Assembly (NCBI GenBank): GCA_025403435.1
Contig: CM046348.1
Coordinates: 24,115,899-24,179,898, forward strand
DNA length: 64,000 bases
Source: Artocarpus heterophyllus
Taxonomy: Eukaryota > Streptophyta > Magnoliopsida > Rosales > Moraceae
Reading direction: 5' to 3'
Shown: piece by piece, positions 47,858 through 57,735 of the stretch
Layout of the letters: every line of letters starts with the position of its first letter
Numbering within the stretch: the first letter of the stretch is position 1
Notes under the pieces: model-generated
Told to the model about the DNA's origin: nothing
What the model saw: the letters and a program-made list of their open reading frames with translations, nothing else
Databases searched by the model: none
Program-made: the position numbers and the translations under genes

Positions 47858-49781
47858 GGTTTCACCTGCTTGTTATAGTACCAAGCAACAACTTGATTCT
47901 GAGCTACCATTTGGATGAATGTTGCATCTCATTTTTCTTCTACCAGGTCAAGCTCGGTCATCATGAGCTCAGTGTTTTGCTACTCATCATAATTCTCTAT
48001 TCTGTAGCTCGGCAAGCCAACTTTCGTCGGGATCATAGCCTCAACTACGTAGACCAGGGAGAAAGGAGTTGATTCTGTGGGAGTCCAAAGAGTTGTATGT
48101 ATGCCTAGAGCATCTTTGGTAGCTCGTTGATCTAAGCTCTCTTGATGCCTTCCAACTTCTTCTTTAGGTTGTCTGTGATGGTCTTCTTGACAGCTTTGAC
48201 TTGCCTGTTGCTCTGGAGATACCCTGGAAAGGAGAACACCTTTTGATGCCTAGCTGGAAAGGAGGCTTGTTACTTTAAACTACTTGAGTTTGTCGATGAC
48301 TCTTGTGTGCAGGATGTCATATTGGTAAATTATGTTCTTATATATGAAGTTGGTACACCTAGCCTCGTCATATCAGTGCAGGGCTCGACCTCTACCCATT
48401 TTGTGAGGTAGTCAATGGCTACTATATAATACTTAAATTGTGATTTGGCCACAAGGAGGAGTCCTATAAGATCAATGCCTTAATTGGCAAACGGCCAGGT
48501 ATACACTACTGAGTTGAGCGGCTCGACGTGACGCCCAATTGCCCGAGCAAATTGCTAGCATTTGAGACATTTGCAAGTATGTTCCTTGTAGTCTAGATCT
48601 TTGGTCGGCTAGTAATAGCCCTAGTGAAGGCACTCCAAGGACAAGGAATTCCCACTTGCATGGTTGCTACACAGACCACTATAGATTTTTTCCATGAGGT
48701 ACTGGGCCTCCTCTGGTTTGACACACCTCTAGTAGGGCATGGTGTAGCCGCGTCTATAAAGTCTTCCCTTAATCATCGAATACCAGGCCGAGCTATTACG
48801 AATGTGTTGGGCCTCCTCTCAGTTGCCGAGTAGTTCAACTGTGGTTAGGTATCAGATGATCGGGTCCATCTAGGTTCTTGTTTGATCAGCAGCCTTGCTC
48901 ACTAATTCTTCTCTGATGTTGGCTCGGCCAGCCACTCAATTGGTACTGACATCAGGTCACTGTCTTCAAGGCCTAAAGTTAGCTGAACAAGGGTATCAGC
49001 TTTTGCATTTTCTGTTTTGGGAATTTAGGTGACTGTGAAGCTCTTAAATTGCCCAAGTAGGGTTTTGACCTTGCCCAAATAACCAATCATGCACTCATTC
49101 TGGGCTTAGAATTCGCCAGTCACTTGTTGGACCATGAGCATGGAATTGCTACGAACATGGATGTGGTCCACCAAGCTCCCACGTGATTCTGAGACCAGCT
49201 ATCATGACTTCATATTTGAAGGCTTGAAAATCAAATTGGAGTACATAGCTAGCCTTGTAGCCGTCCGAACTAATAAGGATAAGTCCGGCACTTGACCCAT
49301 TCATGCTAGATGACCCATTCACAAATAGTTTCCTTTCAGGTTTGGGTCCACTTACGCTGTTGCTGGCAGGATAAAGTCTTCCACGGCTGCCTTCTCGGTC
49401 AAGGGGGTGGCTTGATCGACGCCTATGAATTCAACAATAAAGTTGGCCAAAGCTTGCGCCTTAATGGCCATCTAGGGCACGAATTGTATGTTGAATTCCC
49501 TGAGCTCAATTGATTACTAAGCCATCCGACCAAAAATTTCTTTATTTTGGAGTATTTGAAGCAAGGGAAACTTGGTCAAGATTCAAATAGTGTGCCCTGG
49601 GAAGTACGGCCGGAGCTTCCGAGCAGAGGTAACAAGGGCCAATGCTAGCTTTTTCAATGGTAGGTACCTCTCTTTGGCTCCTTAAAATGCCTTGCTAGTG
49701 TAGTAGACCAGTTTCTAGATGTCTCCTTCTTCTTAGATAAGGACTGAGCTGATCGCCTTCTTAGATACCACTTAGTAGGCG
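47858..49781 (-). pseudogene. RNase H and integrase of element T, between two insertions
   Basis: It resumes the frame broken at 52588: LVYYTSKAF and KERYLPLKKLALALV (RT connection), then an RNase H with LFVNGSSSMNGSSAGLIL near 49300, where the catalytic DGSS reads NGSS. Integrase follows, with CLKCQQFARAIGRH (zinc motif end), WPFAN.GIDLIGLL and AIDYLTKWVE near 48500-48400. It reaches MVAQNQVVAWYYNKQVK at 47870, where element F interrupts it. The domain continues at 29468. Stops occur throughout. Confidence 0.8.
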
Positions 49782-49786
49782 TAAAG

Positions 49787-52583
49787 TGTAATGGCCAAGG
49801 GAAATGCATTAATAAAATCTAATATTTAATTAGATTAAATTAATAAATTTAATCTTATAAATTATATTTTTGTAAAAATTATGATAATGTATAATAAACA
49901 ATATTAGTAGAAAATTTTATGATAAACTTGGTACGATGTTGGATATTACTAAATACAGATTTTGTGAGTCGAAATACTCAACAATTTATAAACAATATCC
50001 ATAAAATGAATTTTATATCACAATTAATTATAGAATTGTGATATAAATAGATGGGTAATTAAGGTATAAATAAGATAGAGAACCCTAAACCAGTGTAAAA
50101 GGAGGTCGATGCAGTATAGGTATACTGCTAAGTGAAAACACAGATATAAGAAATGTTATGTTTGGCCTCCAAAAATAAACCAAAGGTAAGTAAAATATTT
50201 CCTATAGTTTAAGAATATGTTTTTGCCCTGCTTTTACTAAAGCAGTATAAGAAAAACACTGTATGGTGAAAAATTATACTGTGTAAAATTTTTGGGGCCC
50301 ACCAAGGGGACACCTATTGAAATTTTATTGGGCCACCATGCCATGAAAGGTGGCCCAATCACACCAAGCCACCTAAGTAGCCCCCTTGATCACTTGGTAA
50401 GTCACCAAGTAAGATAAGAATGAAATAAATGTGAAACAAGCAAAATTTTTTTTCTCATTTCTTCTTCCTTACCCACGGTAGCCATTGAAGTTCCCTTTCA
50501 AAAATTTTCTCAAGCCCAAATCTTTGTAAAATTGACCTCAATTGAGTTCAAGAAGCAAAGTTCAAAGGATATTATCAAATTTGAGGTAAAAACTGAAACT
50601 TTTTTCAAGTTCTCCTAAGGTTTTCTTGCATTCAGGGGGAAATTTAATTCAGGGAATTTTGTATGAAAAATGCCCAGGAAAAAGTTTTAAAGGAGCCCTT
50701 GGAAAGGCTAAAAGCACAAATTTTTGATTTGGGTAAGTTTTAATTTCTTAAACTTAAAGTTTAGTGGTTTTTGTTTTGATTCTTGTTATTTCAAAAAGAA
50801 TGTGGGTATTCAAGCAAGATTGTGATTGAATTCCATGGGTGTATGATTTATGGCATGTTAGTATTGTTGAAATTAGAGGTTAAATGTGAAAAGTATTAGT
50901 TTATGCAAAAAAAGGTTAGTTTTGTAAATTTCGACGCTTGTTTTGCAAAAATAGTGTTAGGCATGAATATGGTTTAGGCAAAGATTGAAACTGCCTTTAT
51001 AGGGGTGGAAATGCTGTTTTAAAATGGATTTTTATAAAAATAACATAAGGACTAAATTGTAAGAAAAAGTTTTTTCTCGACAGATTTGAAAAATGCCCAA
51101 AAACACCCCTGTGTAGTGAGAATTTTGAAAAAGTTAAAACATAAAAGTTGTAGATCTCGATGAAACTGTTAAAACTATAGGCAGTTCGTTGAAAATCTCT
51201 TCTGTTTGTGAGATATAAATTTTACAAAATTTGTTAAAGTTGAAAAAAAAAAATTTAAGGGCAAAAACATCATTTTACAAAAAGAATTAGGGTATGGTAC
51301 TTTGAGAAAATTTGATCCTCTTGAAAAATGGGGACTAATAGTTTAAAAAGATTATTTTTTGTCCTGGGGGTAAAATCGTCAAAAATTTTCACATAAGGGA
51401 TAAAATTATAAAGTTTTGTTTAACTTAGGCTTTTATTGCAAACTAGTAACCCGATGCCTTGAGCACTTGTTTTCACGCTAATAAACGACATTTCATGTGA
51501 AATTAGTCAAATCGGGCTTAGGAATTCAAAGCGACCCATGGAGGGCAAAAACGTCATTTTTTATGAAATGAGCAATACGGACCTCGAAACGTGTAAGATA
51601 GAGAACAACGAGAGGATGGTTGAACTTTAAGTAGTCGAAAAGTATTTCAAAATAGTAATAAAAAAATATACCTTATTGATGTATAGCTAAATAGTGATGT
51701 TTGGCTAATAATGATATAATTGGCCAAACAAGTCCTTAAACGAGTAACAAAGAAAACCTGAAGACGGTTTTAATAGCGGCAAAAACAAGTAAGTTCCAAA
51801 CCCACCTACAGTATGAAAAAGTAGGTTTAAGGGTATGGTGTATTTATGTGAACATGTTTGTGTGTGCTACACTTTTAAAAAGTGTAAATGTTTTGCACTT
51901 AATATGAGCATATATTGTCATGCATGGTATGATAACCAAAATAACTAGACTGGTAAATGAAACACTAGAAATAAGAAAGTGTCGTACCAACTCTCGAAGC
52001 AAAAGGGAGTTTAAAGTTAAAGTTATGTTATGGTCTCGGTGTTACGAAGACCTATGTGCACATTGGTACGAGCACTTGGGCCCTAATGAGAGAAAAGATA
52101 TAACAAGAATAAGGAATGTTCATAAGAAAGCATAAATGGATCATGCATATTAGTATAAGACTTATGTGGGCTATGTTTGGACTTAGTAAGCATAAGCTCA
52201 CCTAGTTATTTCATGCTGTAGGAATTTCCACTAGAAGGTCAAAATGAATATGTTGATGAGCTGGCAGGGGAATATGAGTAGTGTGCAGACCAGGGTGTGG
52301 ATACCGCCACAGATATGTTTTCGTTGCTATGTATTTTAAGTTATTTTGGATTATAATGTATAAATGATATAGTATGGTTAAGTGAAACAAAACCTCTTTT
52401 GGACATTCTAAGTAGGTGATGTTTTAAAAAGAAAGTTGCTTGTGTAATTATACATATAAATATAAAAGAAATTTCAGTATGTATGTGTAATATATTTATT
52501 AAAAAAATATATTTTCAAGTTTTTATAGATACGTAAGTAAGGAAAACGTTAAACCACAACCCGTTAAAAAGCGGGTTGTGACA
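49787..52583 (+). mobile_element. Solo LTR (2797 bp) with intact TAAAG target duplication, in element T
   Basis: It starts TGTAATGGCC and ends GGGTTGTGACA, between perfect TAAAG duplicates (49782-49786 and 52584-52588). The orientation is inferred from a CT-rich leader about 660 bp in and from the order of short phrases shared with the H LTR (a GTAAGT site, CTTAGTAAGC..TAAGCTCA). It has no coding capacity. A 9-bp-arm hairpin (CACAACCCG / CGGGTTGTG) closes its 3' end at 52555-52580. It splits T between RT and RNase H. Confidence 0.88.
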
Positions 52584-52588
52584 TAAAG

Positions 52589-53350
52589 TGTATCTTGGCA
52601 AAGATTTGGATAGGAGCCGGGGTATGGCTAGGTATTTCTTGACGCTTTAGAGTGCTTCCTCACACTCTCTGTTCCATCTAAACATCCCTTTAAGTGCATG
52701 GAAAAAGAGGTAACATTTGTCAGTAGACTGGTATAGAATCAGGATAGAGCGGCCATCATCTGATGAGCTTATGGACTTCCTTGACTGTATGGAGGGAGCA
52801 CATGTCCACCACGGCTCTGGCCTTGGCAAAATTGATCTTTATGCCATGGTGGTTGACCATAAATCTAAGGAATTTTCCTAACTCTACTCTGAATGCACAC
52901 TTAGTTAAATTGAGCTTCATCTTGTTTTCCCGGAGGATGTCAAAGCTATTAGAGGTCGGTGATGTGATCAGCTACTTGGACAGATTTCATGAGTATGTTG
53001 TCGACGTATACTTCCATGGTCTTTCTAATTTGCCGAGAAAATATCTTGTTCACTAAGCACTGATAGGTTGCTCCAACATTCTTCAAATCGAATGACATGA
53101 CAACATAGCAAAATAGCCCCTGGTAAGTGGTGACTGTAGTTTTGACTTGATCTTCCTCGACCATTCTAATTTGATTGTATCCAAAATAGGTATCCATGAA
53201 GCTAAGTAGTTCATGGCTGGCAATTACGTCTGCCAGCTGATCAGTTCAAAGTAGGGGAAATAGTCTTTCGGGTAAGCTTTGTTCAAGTCTGTAAAGTCAA
53301 TATAGACATGCCACTTCCCGCTGGCTTTTTTGACTAAGACTACATTCGCC
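52589..53350 (-). pseudogene. Reverse transcriptase remnant of element T, with mutated catalytic box
   Basis: Conserved RT blocks are readable: SGKWHVYIDFTDLNKAYPKD (53350-53270), MDTYFGYNQIRM and LKNVGATYQCLVNKIF, then EVYVDNILMKS. The normal YVDD is YVDN, so one catalytic Asp is lost. At about 52730-52590 the thumb region reads DKCYLFFHALKGMFRW. It is then cut by the solo LTR at 52583 and resumes at 49781. Confidence 0.8.
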
Positions 53351-53538
53351 AACCACTCCAAATAGGTGACTTATGGGGTAAATCTGGCCTTCAATAGCTT
53401 CTAAACCTCTTTATTTATGGCGATGTACCTCTCTAAATTGAAGGCTCTTCTCTTCTAGATAACCGGCTTATGCTCAGGATTAACATTCAAATAATGGTTG
53501 GTGATGTTTGGGTCGATCCTGGGCATGTCTTCATAGGA

Positions 53539-54421
53539 CTAGGCGAACATGTCCTGATATTCCATAAGGAACGTCTCTAGATCTGCCCAGATCTTAGGCT
53601 TCAGCTGAGACACGAGCATGTTTATTAGGTCAGGATATTTGGGGTCCAAATGGTAGGGGACCAGATCTTGTACAGGAGATACACTCACCTCCTCCTCAGG
53701 GAGTCGTAGGTCTAGGTCGGTTAGCATTTTTGGTCTTTCCTCAACAGGGAATTCCACTTCTTCTACCTTGTAGATGGTCGAGATGTTCAACTACCAAGCG
53801 CAGCCTCCTTCATGGCCTTGGCACAATAGTCCCTGAAGTCTTTTTGTCTTAACCTTATTACACCGACTCCATTCTTGATTAGGAACTTTATGGCTAGGTG
53901 GTAGGTGGACACCACGGCCTTTAGGACATTGAGGGTCGGCCTCTTAATGATGATATTATGTTGGGACAGCTTGTCAACTACAAGGAATTTGACGAGTCGT
54001 ATAACCTAAGCACTGATCTTCATACTGATAGACAGATATTGTCTACTGCTCGGACACACTCCCCCGAGAATCCATAGAGGGAGGTTCTGACTGGGACAAG
54101 TATAGTGTTGTTGATCTTTAATTTGTCAAATGCTTGTTTGAGCAGAATGTCAACTAAGTTGCCATTATCAATCAGCACACAATGAACTATGTTGTTTGCG
54201 ATCTGAAGCTCACATACTAAGGCATCATTATTGGGATGGATGAGCTTATCCGCCTCCTCCTCTGTAAAGGTAATTGCAATGTCCTCTTGTCGGCACATCT
54301 TGTTAATGTGTTTAGACATATTCATTAAATCTTCCCTTTTAACCAGGTGGGTCTCCCAAGCATAGGACTGCCGACCGCCCGCAGTGTCCGCTATAATTGG
54401 CCAATCGAAGATCGTATGCAT
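53539..54421 (-). pseudogene. Aspartic protease and spacer region of element T
   Basis: The segment 54421-54020 contains an aspartic-protease loop, VLIDNGNLVDILL, equivalent to the usual LIDGGSSADIL of Tat elements. The Asp is kept but the following glycines are partly lost. The segment 53790-53539 holds the acidic connector before the reverse transcriptase, ending LEYQDMFA-like (FLMEYQDMFA). There are frameshifts between the pieces. Confidence 0.7.
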
Positions 54422-54539
54422 AATGTTCGGGGGTCTGGTACATTCCCACCATCAGCGTTCTGTGTTCTCGGCTGGCTTTCCTGGGCTGGCTGGTCGATCC
54501 TTTTAGCGTTATTGCTAGGGGTGAAGACCTGTTCGATGA

Positions 54540-56010
54540 AGTTCCTGAGGTGTCCATATCGGATGAGCTTTTTGATCTAGTCCTTTAGTTGGATGTAGTC
54601 TTGGGTGTTGTGTCTAATGTCCTTATAAAACTTGCAATATTTGTTCTGGTCCCATCTTGCTCGGTTTCCTTTTAGCAGAGGTGGGTCCACCAGTAGACTG
54701 CGGTTGCTCATCTAGTTGAGCTCCTCATCAATGGTGGCAACCAGAGGTGTGTAGCTCTGTAATTTCCTAATCGAAAACTTTGATTTGTCAGTTTGGGGCT
54801 TCTTGCTCTGGTCGGTCTTCCCCCTACTCAGGTCAAACTTTGTTCTTCTTGCCTTTTTTGCTACCCCCCTCTCCATTATGGTGGCTTTTCATTTAGTCCA
54901 CTGCATCTGTGTGCCTCTGGGCATACGCAAATGTTTGGGAGAAGGTGTTTGGCTACTTTAGGGTGAGCGACCAGAGTAGGCCCTTATCTCTTAACCCTTT
55001 GCTAAAAGCATGCTTGAGGGTCTCTTCCTCAATGCACCTCACCTCCAATGTTGCCTGGGTGAAGCGATTGATGTAATCTCGCACATCTCCGTCTCCTTGT
55101 ATCACAACATAAAAATGGATGACCTTTTTCCTCCTTGTTTTGGACGGGGTGAAGGCTATTGAGAATTCATTGGACAATTGCCTAAAAAAGCTCATTGTGC
55201 CCAACTTTATACATCAGAACCACTGTTGAGCAGGGCCAGTCAAGGTCAATGAGAATGCTTTGTACATAGCAGCATTGCTGGTGTTTTACAGCATCATGTG
55301 GCCCCTGTAGAGCTCAAGGTGCTCGTCAGCATCTGTTGTTCCATCATAGGCCTTAATCTAGGGCCCCTCATGATGGCATCAATAAAGTATGAGTTAGGCA
55401 TGCCACCTTCGTCTACCCTATAGTAGTTGTTCTTGATTTGATCGATATGCTATCATAGGGCTCATAGTTGTCGGCTGTTGGTATCTTCGGGCAACTCCAC
55501 CCTGTATAGGGTGTCACCCTCTACCTTATCATTATGTCTAGCCTATGGTCAGTCTTGGACAAGGCGAGCCCCTTGGTTCCTGAGCTTGTCAAAGACTGAT
55601 TCCTGGGAACCTTGTAGGGATCAGTTATGGCCATCTCAGGGCCCAAGCTAGCCTTTTTTGACTAGTCAATTCTTCGAGAGGCGCTTTCCAAGGCCTAGGG
55701 TTGACTTGCTCGAAATATCCCTCATTATGAGAGCTGTCCCTTGGCCCTGCTCGACCACCTACCCGGTCTTCTCAAGCTGACAAAAGGAGAACGGGGGGTG
55801 ATTAATGTGCTTGTTATTGCGCTATCTATGGCAGTCAATTCTCAGATTGGGTCTTCTGCAGCTGGGGCTGCTCTGTCTTCACTACCCTAGCCACCTAACC
55901 AGGACATAGCTATGTAGGGCCTGCCAAGAGGTCTGGTCTAGCTCCAATTTTAGACGTTCCCCGACCCCTCTTATTGGGAGCCTTTCCTGAGTATTCCCTC
56001 TTGTAGCCAT
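54540..56010 (-). pseudogene. gag: Tat-type gag remnant (element T)
   Basis: A likely start is the ATG at 56010 (reading MATRGNTQERLP). A capsid-type segment at 55204-54953 contains RDYINRFTQATLEV and HAFSKGLRDKGLLWSLT, typical of plant retrotransposon gag. Near 54660-54540 a degenerate zinc-knuckle region reads NKYCKFYKDIRHNTQDY, followed by IKKLIRYGHLRNFI. This is the form seen in Tat-lineage gag proteins. Several frameshifts and stops break it. Confidence 0.75.
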
Positions 56011-56051
56011 GCTGAGTGAGGATGTTAATAATGGGAGTGCAACAAAGGTAC

Positions 56052-56074
56052 GTGGCCCTCCTTCTAATGCCAAA
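56052..56074 (-). other. Putative primer binding site of element T
   Basis: Immediately inside the 5' LTR the minus strand reads TTTGGCATTAGAAGGAGGGC. The position and TGG start fit a tRNA primer site. I cannot assign the tRNA with confidence, and it is not the usual initiator-Met site. Confidence 0.45.
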
Positions 56075-56075
56075 T

Positions 56076-56727
56076 TGTTGATACTTTGCTTGCTTAAATG
56101 GTGATCAACGCCACATGTGGCTGCACACGGTGGTCGGATTACCTACCCTACTCATCTCAGCTTCTCAAGGTGAACCTACAATAAGAAGGGGGGACGCCTT
56201 GGAGATCAAAGGGGACACTGCTGTGGTGCCGGCCAAAGGCTCTCTGACGCTCAAGTCAGGTACCTGTTCAATTGAGATCATAAGAAGGGTTAGGTATGAA
56301 AGTCCATGTTACCCTCTAGATGGAGTAAACGCTCTCTATTTATAGGCCACCACTTGAACCGGGTGTTAGGTGGGTTTGACCCGTGACCCATGCGTCCTAT
56401 CGGGTGGTATTAGGTAGTTGGTGACAACTGTCACAATCTCGAAAGAGGGCCAGCCCTTTATCCGAGGGCTAAGATGAAGCCATCTGTCAACCTTTGGAGA
56501 TGAATTATTGCTTAGTTGCAGGCTATATCAGTCTATCCTGAGCACATGTTCCTCCTGAAAAAGAGATGTCTTGCATGGCAACCAATAGAGGCCCTAGGGT
56601 GCACCTCGGGTGGAAGTGCCAATCAGAGAAGAGTAGCAGATGTATGTAAAAAATGGCTATATTTGAGTAAGTTGTCTAGACAACCGAGGAGTGCTCTTCG
56701 GGAGGGGTGTCTAGTATACCCCCAACA
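56076..56727 (-). repeat. 5' LTR of element T
   Basis: It starts (minus strand) TGTTGGGGGTATAC and ends GTATCAACA, with intact TG...CA termini. It is clearly diverged from its partner at 23045-23694 (many substitutions, similar length), which points to an old insertion. Confidence 0.9.
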
Positions 56728-56747
56728 AGGACCATTAGTGAAATTTA
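56728..56747. mobile_element. Displaced right terminus of MITE A
   Basis: AGGACCATTAGTGAAATTTA is the reverse complement of the left end of A (TTAAATTCAC..ACGGTTCCT) with few mismatches. It begins with AGGAC, the probable target-site duplicate of AGAAC at 23040-23044. Confidence 0.65.
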
Positions 56748-57133
56748 AAAAAAAAAAATTAGAGGCATCTATTAAAGAAATGACCAAAAATTTGCATTAA
56801 CTTTTTATACATGTAAGGTAACATAAGATAAAAATTTCTCCTCGAACAACAACAACACACGTCTTTCTTTTTTGTTTGAGGGGAAATGTACGTTTTCAAT
56901 TTCAAGGAAAACATTAAATGAATGTCCTACTTTAAGCTCATAAGTTTAGCACGATCATAACCACTACTATCTAAGTTTGGCTTCTGAACTAAAATACATT
57001 GTTATGAATGAAGCAACTCATTTTGAGTTATGAAAAAATAGAGAAATTTTAATAAAATTTCGTAGCGAATAGATTATATTTAATAAAGTACTATGAGTTA
57101 AAATGGATTAGAAACTTGATGTTAGGGATCAAA
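56748..57133. other. Short spacer between the two transposon nests
   Basis: The sequence is AT-rich. No gene or paired repeat was recognised. Confidence 0.5.
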
Positions 57134-57735
57134 GGCTTAATTTTACAAATGATCGTTGAGATTTACCATTGGTCCTAGTTTAGTCCCTAACATTTTAAAA
57201 GTCTCATTTTGATTCTTAATATATTATTTTGTTTTAGTTTCAATCCCTCTGTTAGTTAACAGTTAAAGTTTTTTAACAAAAACTTTTAAAATATCTCACT
57301 TTAGCCCCTAATCTATTATTTTATTTCACTTTGGTCTCTCTATTATAACTAAGAATTATTAAGAACTAAAAATAAATAAATTGCTCCATTGGTCCTCAAA
57401 CTAAGAATTATCAAGAACTAAAAGAATAAATTGCTCCATTAATCCTTGAACTATCAAAAAGATGACCTGTTAATCCTCATTCCCTTTTTCAGCACAAATG
57501 ATCTAGAACTTAAGAAATTACTGTGAAAGGAAGAACTTACCTGACATATGTTAATTTCCTCACTGTTCTCGATCACGTGTCATGCACATTATTAAATATT
57601 AAGAGCATTTTAGTAAAATAATATATTTTTTTACTTTTTTAATATAGAAAATTAAGCTAAATTAAATTGAAAATTGTAAAGCATGATAGAAAAAAAAAAT
57701 CAAAATCAAAATCCATTTGAAGAAAAAAAAATCTA

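Larger units (their letters stand above)
23045..56727 (-). mobile_element. Ty3/gypsy Tat-lineage LTR retrotransposon 'T', riddled with nested insertions
   Basis: Two same-orientation LTRs (650 and 652 bp) bound 33.7 kb, flanked by AGAAC (23040-23044) and AGGAC (56728-56732), a near-perfect 5-bp duplication. Without the insertions the element is about 10.5 kb. On the minus strand it holds gag (from 56010), protease, RT, RNase H and integrase, and its 3' region carries an antisense ORF. Tat membership rests on the YC..FY..gag knuckle form, the LKNVGATYQ-type RT, the SFKVGDLVL integrase end and the antisense ORF. Insertions: solo LTR 24832-26852, element F 29469-47857 and solo LTR 49787-52583. 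All frames are broken, so it is dead. Confidence 0.88.
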
